Both the position numbers and the translations under genes were made by a program. A stretch of 64,000 nucleotides of DNA from Sialis fuliginosa (Eukaryota; Arthropoda; Insecta; Megaloptera; Sialidae): NCBI GenBank assembly GCA_961205875.1, contig OY540809.1, positions 10,738,267 to 10,802,266 on the forward strand, given 5' to 3'. Positions 38,301-53,300 of this stretch are shown here, piece after piece; positions within the stretch are counted from its first letter, which is position 1; the number at the start of each line of letters is the position of its first letter. The notes under the pieces are model-generated. The model saw nothing but the letters and a program-made list of their open reading frames with translations. It was not told the DNA's origin and ran no database searches.

Positions 38301-41300
38301 AAATAAAAATTTTGTGCATCAAATTATTTTATTGATAAAAAAATATAATAAAATTATCGATAATTCTGTTAAAAATAATTTTAATGCGGATTTACTGTCG
38401 GAAAATAAAATGACGTAAATAAATAATGACTTATAACCTTTGTAGTGTGGTTTCAAACTTAACTTTATGTTTTTCATATTTAATACGAAACCCAATACCT
38501 GAACTGCCATACACTTTTCCTCTCGAAAAGAAGCACTTTTCGTGAGTAAAAGTCGGATTATTAATTTTGACGGGCACGTACTTGCTTTTACTAAAGCCTT
38601 AATAAAATTACAGACTCTTCTTTTCAAAACAATTTTTATTTTTTCAATAATTGCAACTATTTTTAAATGACAGCTGATTAGTTTCAATACCTTCCCGTGG
38701 AACATCCTGTATATGAGACAAAAAATTAACTGCCGTTTATAGAGAGTAAAATTACCTATCAGAAGGATATTTCAGTGTATATGTAAAACTAATAGTTCTG
38801 ATGTGAGTCGAGACCAAAATGTTTTGATTGTTTTAATGTCGCGATTTACCTCGTTCAGTATTTAAAAATATATTTAAAAATATTCTCCTGTGAAATTTAA
38901 AAAAAAAATTCTTTCAACGAGATATTCACGCGTAAGTAAAAAAGTAATTTTTCCCATGTTAATCAAATGGGAAAAAGACTCGGTTTGCGCCATCCACAGG
39001 TTTGATCTATAAGTCTGAAATTTTGGGACAATTAACTTTTGATCCAAAGCTAAAACATAGGCCTGCGGGACCGAAAATATATAAAAATTTTAAAACACCC
39101 TAATAAATATACAATAAACAATGAAATCATTCACACTATAGGTATCGTGCTGGTCTCGATCCAATCACGCTCCGATACAGTATTACTCTTGACTGGAGCG
39201 AGACCGGACCAGGACTGGCACGATAGTGTGGATCGACACTAATTGTAGGGGATATACTAAAAATTAAGTTATAACAAAAATTAAGTTCTTTAAAAATTAT
39301 AAATATCTCCATTGAATACTATTATATTTTATATTACAGTATAATTTTTAAGAAGAGAGTGAAATGACTTTGTAGTCACCTATATACTTATTTTAGGCGT
39401 GGTTCATATAAAAACCCTGCTAATTCCCATGAAAACAATATAGGTACGTTATATTTTTTACGTGTAATTAAAATACAATGTCACCTCGAATTACGTTTTT
39501 ATATTTTTGCATTAAAATTAATTCAATTTCCACAAATTACATTTTATGAATAAAAAAAAGAAACGATAAAATTATACCATTAACTTGTATAAACAGAAGA
39601 ATGACTCTTGGGAATAACCAGAAAAATCTTGATATTAATAAATTGCACTTTTCATTGTTTTTCAACGACTCGCGTATTTTTATAACTAATGGATTTATAT
39701 TTTTATATTTTAAAGTTATTGAAGAAGAAAACATTCTCCAGAAAATTGTTATTACCTATACTATCGTGCTTAGGTAAAGAGCAGTAAGGTGTAAAAAAAC
39801 AAAAACGAAGAAAACTGAACTCGAAGTTTTTGATTTTTTTAAACTGAATTAATATTTTTTTTTTCATAAAATTTATTTAGCGACCAATGATAAGTTACAT
39901 GACTTCAAAAAATCATCAAAATGCTTAAATTGAGTGACTTACTGTCTTTTATTTCTGGAAATTTAAAAGCAGTAAGATGTGGTTTACTACCTTTGTACTC
40001 TGTAAAATATAAGTATTGTTTTTTTCCACTGTTTTAATTATATAATAGTTTTTTTGTCAGAGGTAAAACGCAGTAATGCAGAATAAAAATTTAATTTTAT
40101 TTCAGTGTATTTTATTGAGATCAAAATAAAAGTTAGTAATACAATAATCTTTATCGAATAAGTATCGAATCACAAAATTTTAAATAGTAATTAACATTTA
40201 TGGATCTTTGTTGAACAAATAATGAAAAATTAATTTTCATGACACTAAATAATTATAAAGTAATTGAAGAATAATTACAATGAAAAGAATAGATAGATAA
40301 TTTTTGAAAACTGTCTTTTCGAAATTATAAGAACTTGGAATGATTGTGAATATTGTACGTATATTTTTCAGTGGATAAAAGCAGTATGGTTTAAATGTTA
40401 CTGCTTTTTTATGTTGAAAAATAATTTTACTGCTTTTATATTCAGAAAAAGTAACTAATTTGATATATGCGATAAACTTAAAAAATTAATATTCTATTAA
40501 TATAACATTCTTAATGATTAATTTTATGACTAATATGTAGAAAATTGTCTGAAAAACGTAACGCATCAAAGGCAGTAAAAGAAGTTTACTGCCTTTTACA
40601 TAAGCACGGCAGTATATATTCATAGTATTCATAAATAATGAGAAAAAAAATGTATTAGTATGTAAATGTTCAGTAACTTATGAAATAAATAAATCTATTT
40701 ATTCTCCATATAATGTTTTCTGTAGGGAAATCAGGATTTTTATATATTTTTTTAAATTTTTGGAAAATATTTAGTTTTGAGCATATATGTACCAAATTAT
40801 AGACATTAAATCTGAAAATCGTGCCTGCTCTTGTCGGACTTTTGAAACATAAAAAAATTTTAAAGTTAAAAATGAAAAAATCACAAACAAAATTTAAATT
40901 ATGTTCCTTTATAGTTTTTTTTTATCAATTTTAGAAAAATACGTTATTTTTAGTGCCATGGTGTTCCTCCTTAAAAAAATTGTTTATAAAAAGTTTTGAC
41001 AGCACCCTCCCCCCCTCAAAGAAAACTAGTTACATCACAGTTTGAGAAGCACTGATCTAAACCAGCATCATCGCGAATAACAAATATTGAGTGACACGAT
41101 GCGTGCATGTTTTAAGGCAATACATGTTTTCTTACAATTTATCAATAGTTGGCATTTTAAATTACTAAATCATGTCTGTATGGTACTGATGTTGACAAAT
41201 ATGATTAATCACTCTTTCTGGAATACACATATTATTTACGAGCATTTGATGTCTAAAAACAAACATATCGATACATATAACATACATACATTTAAACCAT

Positions 41301-44300
41301 AAACATTTATTTTCTTATATGTACCTATATATTTCAATATATACAGCGTGTTCATAAAGTTTAAACGTATTCTATTTAATATTTTATTTTTCTATTAGAT
41401 ATTCTTATTTATAATTTATAAGTACCTATATAAAAATATATGTTTCTCAAACATACATTAATTTTTTTCATTTAAAAACGTATGTTTTACATTTTTTTTT
41501 CATAATTTTATTTGTTAAAATATAACTAACAATTATGAAAATGTCTACATTGGGCAATTGGTCAAAATAAGATACATACGTTATACAGATGTTTAAATAA
41601 CTATTATTAATTTGATACTTTATAAACATGCTGTATATGTACAGTCACCTGCATTAATGGTCTTGCAGTTTGTATTCATTTTCGTTTATCACAAACTTAG
41701 TAGGCTCCTCCCATTTGATTATTATAATATTTAAATCATTTCTGCATGTATCAAACAAAGACAGATATTTTGAAATTCATTTGCTAGATAAAGAACTACT
41801 CTTCGTTTATAGTACTCATATGTATATATTTTTGCAATTAAATTATTATGTAATCTATTGAAAATTGTATACGTAAATTTTGTGGCAATAAATATTTGAT
41901 ATTCCGAATTTTAGTATTTAAATATATTAAACTTGATAGAAAAAGATAATCGATGATGTTTGTCTTTAAATTTGGAATCTGTTGTAAGCGATTCTAGCCT
42001 TTAGGGTGCCAGACGAGTTCTGCAGGTGACTGTACGTTTATATGAGCGCATTAATAATTGAATAAATACTTATATTTCGATAAACATGTTTTTCGTATAA
42101 AAATGATTTGTTTTGGTTTTGAAAGACAAATAATGTTATAATATTTTACTGAGAAATTGTGATGTTATTTCTGGATATATGAATAATCGTTCTATATCTC
42201 TATTATTATTTATTTTCTGTATATGAATTTGTTTAGTATAATACGAATTTTTTTAAATAATTTAACAGTACCTATATTCTGAATTAGTTGTATCAGCAAA
42301 TTATAATTTATATTCTATTGCACACCCCAAGCTATGTTTTATTGTACTAAATTTTTTTTTTGCGTAAGTACATTGATAAAATGAGCATTATATCTTAAAT
42401 TTCTTTAGTAACCCACCTAAAAGTTTACATTTTCATAAAGAGAACATTATAGTATCCATATTTACTTATTGTTAGTTTAATATCGATTGGTTTTAATTTT
42501 CTCTAATAAAAATATAAAAAAATTCAATTAGTCGTGAAATTTAAATCTTTAAATGACGACAACACGCCACAGGTCGCAAAACGTAATAAATTAACATAAA
42601 TCCTTTTGAATTTGTTACTGTTTTTTTCTAACACAGCCACCATACGGAATCCACTGTTTAAAATTAACTTCTTTAAAAATGCTGAACATATTAAATCAAC
42701 AAGTGTCATGTTATTATTGTTTTCAGATCCCGCTAAAGTGACATTCACTCCGACAATCCAGTACCTACCGTTCCGGCTGGCGGGCGTCGTGCAGTGCTAC
42801 ATCAAGGCGAACCCACCACTGCAATACGTGACGTGGACCAAGGATAAACGGTTGCTCGAGCCTTACCAGACGAAGGACATCGTGATAATGAACAATGGTT
42901 CGCTGCTGTTCACCCGCGTTAACCAGAACCATCAGGGCCGGTACACTTGCACGCCCTACAACGCGCAAGGCACACAGGGATCGTCTGGACCTATGGAGGT
43001 TAGTCTTATCAACTGCTTGATATTTCAGTTTTTATAGGAATGTTACGAAAACTATTCATACCACCAAAATTTATCCAAAATAATTAAATTTTGACCTACA
43101 AAACCGAAACCGCATCCAAAATAATTAGATTTTAACCTCTAAATTCGAAACCGTATCCGAAATAATTAGATTTTGACCTCTTAAACCTAAACCGCATTCA
43201 AAATAATTAGATTGTATCCTCTAAAACCGAAACCGTATCCGTAATAATTAGATTTTGACCTTCAAAACCGAAATTGTGTCCGTAATAATTAAATTTTTAC
43301 CTCCAAAACCGAAACCGCATCCAAAATAATTAGATTTTAACCTCTAAATTCGAAACCGTATCCGAAATAATTAGATTTTGACCTCTTAAACCTAAACCGC
43401 ATCCAAAATAATTAGATTGTATCCTCTAAAACCGAAACCGTATCCGTAATAATTAGATTTTGACCTTCAAAACCGAAATTGTGTCCGTAATAATTAAATT
43501 TTTACCTCCAAAACCGAAACCGCATCCAAAATAATTAGATTTTAACCTCTAAGTTCGAAACCGTATCCGAAATAATTAGATTTTGACCTCTTAAACCTAA
43601 ACCGCATCCAAAATAATTAGAATGTATCCTCTAAAACCGAAACCGTATCCGTAATAATTAGATTTTGACCTTCAAAACCGAAATTGTGTCCGTAATAATT
43701 AAATTTTTACCTCCAAAACCGAAACCGCATCCAAAATAATTAGATTTTAACCTCTAAGTTCGAAACCGTATCCGAAATAATTAGATTTTGACCTCTTAAA
43801 CCTAAACCGCATCCAAAATAATTAGAATGTATCCTCTAAAACCGAAACCGTATCCGTAATAATTAGATTTTGACCTTCAAAACCGAAATTGTGTCCGTAA
43901 TAATTAAATTTTTACCTCCAAAACCGAAACCCCATCCAAAATAATTAGATTTTAACCTCTAAATTCGAAACCGTATCCGAAATAATTAGATTTTGACTAG
44001 GGATGTTACGGAGCTCCGTATCCGAAACCGAAACTATCGGATATCCGAAAAGATTTGACCTCCGAAACCGAAACCGTATCCGAAATAATTAAATTCTGAA
44101 CTCCGAAACCGAAACCGTAACCGAAATAATTAGATTCTAAACTCCGAAACCGAAACCGTAACCGAAATAATAACATTCTGAACTCCGAAACCGAAACCGT
44201 ATCCGAAATAATTATTTCGGATATTATTTCGGATAGTTTCCTACTTGTTGCCCCGAGCCTCGAGACACAAACAAAACATACGAGCAGATTTTAAATATGT

Positions 44301-47300
44301 ATTTACCGCCTGAAATTTGATTGGCGTCTCATGTACTTTTATTTCAAGGTTAGTAAAGTAATAGGTTGCCTCATAACTCTGGCGGGGAGTGGCATGAGAG
44401 GGGAGAACGCGTCGTCGTGAGGAACTCTTTGACATTATAAATGGCTGTCAAACTATATTTACTCTTTATTTTAGTTAAGCTGATTTATTGTAAGTTGTTT
44501 TTAAATATTTTCATTTGATATTGATAGTGTACTGAGTTTTAAATCTAAATTTTTATTATTTTATTATTATAAATTATAGTTTTAAACAAGTGTTTTTTAT
44601 ATGTAACCAACAAATGTATTTTCTTTAAGCATTGATTTCTGACATCATTTTAAAGTTTTTATGAAGAAATATTATATGTAATAATTTGTGCTTCTGTAAT
44701 AAACAATAATATTTACTTTTTTTAAATACAAATATCCAAAAATTCGAAATAATTTGAAAAAAAACTTAATATATGAAACAACATTGAAAGGTTCCTCAGG
44801 GTGACGTCATCACACGCAGCCGCTGATTGGTCAAAAAGTTATGAGGCAACCTATACATATACTAACCTTGCTTTTATTTGGTCTCTATTTCGTTACCACA
44901 GATGATTTTTTAAATAAATTTGCAATAATCACTTTTTTGAAAACCTACTATACACGGTGTCTAAATACCAGGGGACAGTATGGGGATCTCGGAAACTATA
45001 AGAGATAGAGATTCGGTTAAATGAGAGAAAAGTTACCTTTAAGAGGGTACAGTTCAATGGTGTATTTACATTTACATTTTAGTCCGAATTTGTCCATCGT
45101 GAATATTTCTTAAGCGACTTGAAATTTGAAAAAATGTTTCAAATAAATGCTGTAGGGTTTAGTATTGTCTATTTAGAAATATTTTTTTAATTTTCAGAAA
45201 TCTCGTAGTTTTTGAGATATGAGACTAACTTATGTTTTCTTAAATAGAAGCAATATGAAATTTTGTAATTTTTGAACAGAAGATTTTATTACCTTTTCAA
45301 CGATATGCAACTTGATGTACTTACTTTTCAAAATATCTCAAAAAATGATCAAAAAGTATTTTTTATTTATTGAATACACTGTATGATCCAAAGATGGCTA
45401 TGACAATCAACAATAAGATTTAAAAACAACTGAACATTTACTTATAAGCTAACATAGCATGAATTAACTATTGTATTAATAAAAAAAATGTAATAAAATA
45501 TTATCAACAAATACGTATCGCAAATAATCATAAGTTACTTTTTACTATTCTTACGAACAGGTAATAATAATAATAACAATTTTTCAGTTGTTTTAAAAAT
45601 CTCATTGCTGACAGCCATAGCTATCTTTGACTGGTATTATGTATTAAAGAAATTAAAATATGTTTTTTTTTCATAAATAAAAAGGCTTATTAAGTAAATT
45701 ATCATTTTTTTTTAAATATTGTTATCGATAGCCATAGCCATCTTTGGCTGGTATTGTGTCTTAATAAATAAAATATGTCTTTTTTTATTAATACAATAGT
45801 TAATTCATGCTATGTTAGCTTATAAGTAAATGTTCAGTTGTTTTTAAATCTTATTGTTGATTGTCATAGCCATCTTTGGATCATACAGTGTATTCAATAA
45901 ATAAAAAATACTTTTTGATCATTTTTTGAGATATTTTGAAAAGTAAGTACATCAAGTTGCATATCGTTGAAAAGGTAATAAAATCTTCTGTTCAAAAATT
46001 ACAAAATTTCATATTGCTTCTATTTAAGAAAACATAAGTTAGTCTTATATCTCAAAAACTACGAGAATTCTGAAAATTAAAAAAATATTTCTAAATAGAC
46101 AATACTAAACCCTACAGCATTTATTTGAAACATTTTTTCAAATTTCAAGTCGCTTAAGAAATATTCACGATGGAAAAATTCGGACTAAAATGGTTTTTGC
46201 CTAATATCTAGTAGGCTATGAAATTTTTGTGAAATGTAAATACACCATTGAACTGTCCCCTCTTAAAGGTAACTTTTCTCTCATTTAACCGAATCTCTAT
46301 CTCTTATTGTTTCCGAGATCCCCATACTGTACCCTGGTATTTAGACACCCTGTATATTAAAAATTATATAAAATTTTTAAAAATTGTAAATGAAACATCA
46401 ATTTTTATATCAAGTTTATCATCATATTTCAATTTTATTAGAATTCGTGACTTCAAATTTTTATTGTTGTCACAAAAAATTATTTATATTATTTAAATCT
46501 GGAAGTTAGACAGATATCTAGAAATGTAAATTTTTATAGATTTTAAGTAAAAGGAATATACAGACAGTCTAAATCAGTTATAACGATATCGAGGGGACCA
46601 GTCATATTAAGTTGTAAAAACCGGTAACTAGGCAATTACCATATATGGGATTCAGTCGGAACTTTTATTTTGAGTCGTTAAAACCGATATGTTGCATTAA
46701 ACAATATTGTTATAAACCGATTTCGACTGTATCTAATTTCAACGGAAACTATACTACGGGCTGAAAAATACAATTTTTTTTTTAAAATATCCGTATCCGT
46801 ATCCATATCCGAAACTAAAGGGGGCAAAATATCCCTATCCGTATCCGAAACCGAAACTAAGAAAAAAATATATCCATATCCGTATCCGAAACCGAAACCA
46901 AGAAAGAAAAAAATCCATATCCGTATCCGAAACCGAAACCAAGAAAAAAAAATATCCTTATCCGTATCCGTAACCGATATGTCATATCCCTAACAACCCT
47001 AATTTTGACATCCAAAACCGAAAATGTCCTTAATAATTAGATTTTGACCTCCAAAACCGAAACTGTATCCGAAATAATTAAATTTTGACCTTTAAAACCG
47101 ATACCGTATCCGAAATAATTAGATTTTGACCTTTAAATCCGAAACCGTATCCGAAATAATTAGATTTTGACTTCTTAAACCTAAACCGCAACCAAAATAA
47201 TTAGATTTTAACCTCTAAAACCGAAACCGTATCCGTAATAATTAGATTTTGACCTCTTAAACCTAAACCGCAACCAAAATAATTAGATTTTAACCTCTAA

Positions 47301-50300
47301 AACCGAAACCGTATCCATAATAATTAGATTTTGACCTTCAAAACCGAAATTGTGTCTGTAATAATTAAATTTTGACCTCTAAAACCTAAACCGTTTCCGA
47401 AATAATTAAATTTTGACCTCTTAAACCTAAACCGCATCAAAAATAATTAGATTGTAACATCCAAAACCGAAACTGTCCGTAATAATTAGATTTTGACCAC
47501 CAAAACCGAAACCGTAAACAAAATAATTAATATGAATAAAATAATCAAGTTATACCTTAAAAGAATAATGTCATCGATAAATTCTCATTTTATCGTACGA
47601 CGAAATTTTCAATTTTCTCCGTTTCGATATTTTCACGAAATGTGCATATTCTCATAATACATAATAAACTCTAATTTATTGCTAATAAAATTGTCAACAG
47701 TTAGTAACTACAAATGTTAAATATCAAATTAAATATTATTCTTAAATTCCGCACATCAATATTTCATTTATTACCCCGCCACAGAAAGTAGTTCGTAACC
47801 GCATTTTAAAAACGCGTGAATAGGTTCATAAATCAAAACAGCGTACAAAACAAATGTCGTGGTTTCAAAACACAACATAAATTTTCTCAAAAGGATTGAT
47901 TTATAAATCAAACAATTTATTATATATTTAATGTAAATTGTAATACAGTACCGGACTAAGTGATTTATAGCATAGGGCTACAGTCAGAATAAATATTTTT
48001 CCTAAAATTATTTGAAAGGAAAAAAGGTTTTCACAAACAGTTTCCTAAAGTGCCATGTATAACGCGCCACTGCATATGACCTAAAATTGCATCTAAAAAA
48101 ATGTAATCAATATAAAATAATGAGTAATCTTGTCGTATGCCTTCTACAGGAGATTGAATGTCCTTTTTACCTCTAAGTAAAAAAAGATATTCAACCCCCA
48201 GCTTCCCCACCGGATATTGGCTGCTGCAATATAACGAATACCTATACGAGTACATATAGTCGGTTATCGATAATGATTTTTCAAGAAAACAATCTATTGT
48301 TCTCGAATTAATCTGGGGACATTTTTTATAAAAATACATATACATTTTATTTATTTCGTATCTGACTTTTAACTCAAAAATTACATTTTTTTTGTTATGT
48401 CACTCTTTTTAAAAATCGACGATATGTTAGAAACAACATTTTTTAAGAAATGCAAATAGGGCGGTAATGAAATTAAAAAAAATATATTTTTTCAAATTTT
48501 ATATTTTTATTTTATTTATTTTTTATATTACATACCATATTTTCTGTATTTTCTAAAATAAAATATTATTATATAAATAACAAAGTAATTAGAAAATTTT
48601 AACTGTGCAAAAGTGCAAAAAACAATGAATTTATTTTGATCGTGGCCAAATTGATTAAAATTTGTTTTTTTTTTTACTTTTGCTGTACAATTTATTCAAG
48701 CGAAAAATAGCCAAGATTAAAAAATGCAATAATTTCCTAAGTTTTACTCGGTCAAAACAATTTTTTTTTATTTTTGCACTTTTTCTATAAATTAAAAACA
48801 CCATCTGATGTCTCCCTTTAAACTCTTCAATTTTTATCCGATTTTTTTTTCTCTATATCAAAAAGTTACAACTGTTTTAATCCGGCTCTGTACAAATATT
48901 TATGCGTTTGACGTTTTTCTTACCAATAAATATGCTCCAGGAAAACAGAATACACTATTTTATTAACTAGGTCCAATAAGACGTTATTATACACCTACTC
49001 ATTTATATATCTTGGATATAATTTGTTCTTGTACAATAATGTACATGTCTAATCGAACGATAAATTTATTTTTTATAGCTTGACAGAATTTTATGTGATC
49101 AAATCAAATGCATTTCTTCCCTGTTGTGTTCCGAAATTTATGGCTTCTATTATATCATGATTATTTGATTTCGTTTATATAAGGGAGATATTATTGTATC
49201 AATAATTCAGAACTGGAATAGGTAATATCCAATTTCGTAAGTGTATAAAATATTATCTATAAGTTTCTCTTCGTTGTCATATAAATAAAAACGAATAATA
49301 TACCTATGTATTTAAGGAGTTTAGGGGTTGGTGGGCGTTACAATAAATATAATAAAAATGTTTTCAAAAACCATTTTTGTAAATTGCGATATAAAATATT
49401 ATCGTTTAAGAAATCGGAAGCTTTTTTTTTAGAACATATTAAAGAGTTTAAACAATTGCATGTAGTTTTATGTAAAAATGAATAGTTATAATGATCCCAT
49501 TAAAAATGTATCCCATATAAAAATCATATAATAAAATATCAAGTAATACCCCCTTAAAAATGAAATTTTTATTTAATACATGGTATAAGTGAGGAGGTGA
49601 ATTCCAAAACTCGTTCGTTCCATTTAAAAAAAACGTGATAACAGTGGATTTTTTTTTAAATCTTGGAATTCTTTTATATTTTAATGTCAGTTTAGAGCGA
49701 GTTATGCTCAAAACTGACTTTAAATATTGAATAATGCCAAAAATTCTTTCAAAATCCACTACCATCTCGTTTTTTTTGGAACGAACGAGTTTTAGAAGTC
49801 ATCTCCTTACAAGATTAAAACACTTCTAGCTTTGCTTTTGTGTAGCTGAATCATTAAGAACAAACAAGAATACCATTTAACATTTTTCCGCTATATTAAA
49901 TGATTCTCGTACAATTTTTCTTGAGATCTTTTGAAGAGCATTTTTAGAATATTATTTTTCCTTCGAGTAATTTAACGTTTACATTGTACTACAGTAAAAT
50001 TCATTCTAACTGAAATTAATTCTCGCGTTATCTTTCTCGATGTCCTTCCTCAATCTGGCGAAGCAATATTTCTACCAGATAGCTCATTATTTTTGTTTGT
50101 TTTGTGTGATTTGCATTATAATTTCACGATTCCTAAATAACTATAAATTCCAGTGATTTTCCCATTTCGTCCAGGAATTAGGGCTGTTATAGTCGATAAA
50201 AGTTCCTTGTTTATGACATTTATGCGGTCGTTATAACTGATTGGTTGTTATAGTCAACAACGTTATAACCAAACATCAGGTTGTATTAAAACAAGGCATT

Positions 50301-53300
50301 TTCATAACATAGTGGTTTTTATATCATATCCCATAATGAAATTATTTGCTTCTATTTACGCTTTTTTGACTGCAATGAAAAAAGTTTTAATTTATTATAT
50401 TAGTAAATACTAAATTCATATTTCTTTCCCTTTTTAGCCAGTCATTACTTTTTAGTATTTTTGTATTACATACTTCGGTGTCCGTCCATTACAGACGATT
50501 TTCTTAAAAAATATTAAACGTAAAAATCTGAAATTTAACACAGAGTAGAGTGTGATAGATGTGAAGTTCAAAAAGATGAATTTTGATTCTGGGGGTTAAT
50601 TTTAGGGGTAAATTGAGAAATTGAATAAAACATGTAAGGTTTCAAATGAAAGCTTACTGAAACACGAATTCGACAATATATATGATGTATTTTTATACAT
50701 TTTTTAGGAAAAACGCTTAAAAATTGCTGCCCCACCCTTATCACCAAAAAGATCGCTCAGAAAAATCTGAAAAAAATCATGAATATTGAGAATTAGGTGT
50801 AGATTGAGCCAAAATTATCAGAATTGAAAAATTCTAGCTCGGTTAATTGTTATAAACAATTCAATTATTTCCTTATAACTTCTGAACCACTGGTTATAGA
50901 GAAAAAGTTTTTGGATATAAAATGTTTCTCACGACGTGAGGAACAACTTTTGTCATTATAAGTTTTTCAAAATTTTCGATAATTTGATGGTACGGGACAC
51001 TAACTGTTTGTCTTGTCTTAATTTTTTATTGTCAGTTCATTATTATATGAATTCTAAATTAGTAGTTTTAATTAATTTTCAATAACATTTATCAACCAGT
51101 GGCGCAGGAACCAATTTTTTCTGGAGGGGGGGAATACGAATCTCAAAAATTAAGCTGATCTAATTTTACTTGCCGTTCTTAAAATATCCAAAATTGACTT
51201 CAATATTCTTTAGCTTGATTAATTCGTATTATTTGTTAAAATTAAAAATAAATATAAATACAGTGGAACTTCGTTAGGAAAACACGTACTAACGAAATAT
51301 TTTAACATGGGGTTTTATGGAAAAATGCCTGGATCTAACGTTAGTACGTTTTTTTTCTTTTTTTTTCACTGTACTCACTTTTTATTTTTCTTTGTCTTTG
51401 GCTAGACTTATGGTTACATTTTATAATTTCTTTATGAGCTTTAACATCAGTTTACAAAAATTAAAGAATTTTTAAGAGTAAAAAATTACAGAAAACAGAT
51501 TTTTATAATTGCATGTCACTTCAAACCCGCCAAAAAAAACAGGGTCCAAATTTGGGGGGGGGGGGGGGGGGGTAGTCATTGAAAATTTTGAGAGGTAACT
51601 GCCCCTCCTGCCCTCCCGGCTCCAACGCCACTATTATCAATAATTCAATCAATAATCAAATATTTAATTGGTTTATTTCTTATTGCTTCAGGTATTGGTA
51701 CGAAAACCGCCCATCTTCACACTTGAACCCGAACCGATGTACCAACGCAAAGTCGGCGAAACTGTGGAAATGCAATGCGACGCCCAGGAAGCGGAAGGCA
51801 CCCAGAAACCTAACATCCAGTGGCAGCGTCGAGACGGTACACCACTGCAGAAAGGGCGTGTCCGTGTAGTCAGTGGAAACATCACGATAGAGGGGCTCAG
51901 GAGATCGGACTTTGGGTTCTATCAGTGTGTTGCTAACAACGAGGTCGCTACGATTGTCTCTACCACCCAGCTAGTTGTCGAAGGGACTCAACCACACGCG
52001 CCCTACAATGTAACCGGAGCTGCGTCGCAGTTTGGGGTTACATTGTCCTGGTTACCGGGATATAGTGGTGGGCCTGATTATAAACAGGTAAATTTGTTTA
52101 TATTATAATTACATATTAGGGTGCTTTTTTTTGGTCCCACTGGCCTATGTTTTAGCATTAATCGTCCCAAAACTTCAGACTCGTAGATCAAACCTGTGAA
52201 CGGCGCAAACCGAGTATTTTTCCCTTTTGATTAACACGGGAAAAATTACTTTTTTACTTACGCGTGAATAGCTCGTTGAATTTTTTTTCTCAAAGCAATA
52301 TTTTGTAGATACAGTACATTTTATGATGTGTTTGTTTAAAAATTATCATAAAAATTGGATTTTATTTGAATCTTTTTTGTAAGAAATTTCATTCTCTATA
52401 ATATGCCAAGTAAGAAATTAAAATAAATACATTTTTCAACGAGCTATTCACGCATAAGAAAAAAAATAATTTTTCCCATGTTAATCAAATGGGAAAAAGA
52501 CTCGGTTTGCGCCGCACATGAGTCTAAAATTTTGGAACAATTAACTTTTGATCCAAAGCTAAAAGATAGATCAATAGAACCGAAAAAATAAAAATAAAAA
52601 AACTTAATATCTATATCTAACTGTAGTACACCATGAAAATTGAATTTTCTGAATCCATGAGTTCCATAGAATCAATTAAAAGAAATTTATTTTAAAAAGA
52701 TAAGGTTTTATGATGTTCATAATTTTTTTGAATTAATAAATTCAGTTTTCAAAATATATTTCTATATACCAATGATTTTCAAACAACAGGGATTTTCTTT
52801 TAAATAAAGTTATTGGATATTTTGTAAGTTCTAACGTTCGGGCGTTAAAAAAATAGAAATGTTTTAAAAATTACATGTGGGTTTATGTAAAAGCGGGTTT
52901 TGTTTTGAATGGACTTTATTAAAATAAAATAATAAGTACAACATTTTATATTTATTTTATTTTTATTATTTTATGTACCATTAATTGTACAATTCAGTAA
53001 ACATGTTGAAATTCGAGTAAACCGAAAAATATTCATTGCTATGTGTGACGAAACATTGGCCATAATGACAATCAATCAATCAATACAAGTATGTACTTTA
53101 CCCTATACCAGCGTTTCTTAACTGTCGGTCAGCATAAAATGTTAAAAATTAAAATTTTTGTGAAAATATGAAGGTATAAATTTCCTAGCAAATATAAGAA
53201 AAATTAACCCGAGGTAAAAATACGAACATTTTGCGAATCACAGTACAGTTTGGGTTGAGAAACACTGTACACATTCCATTCAAGGACGTTTGATGAAGCC

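Larger units (their letters stand above)
43996..46994. mobile_element. Composite element T inside the satellite
   Basis: Ends are tagggatgttacgg at the left and, as complement at the right, tagggatatgacatatcggt. Both subterminal regions (43996-44235 and 46780-46990) are made of ccgtatccgaaaccgaaac-type repeats that resemble the satellite monomer. Nested inside are V, U and a small TA-flanked element. No transposase seen. The ends are assigned by their mirrored wording. Confidence 0.65.

Noticed and set aside
38319-38705. 128-codon minus frame
   Set aside because: Lies inside a TA-flanked inverted-repeat element and shows no transposase or other recognisable motif.
43037-43995. CRISPR-like or minisatellite coding array
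   Set aside because: The 41-bp units are contiguous with no unique spacers, are interrupted by stops in all frames I read, and sit in an animal intron.
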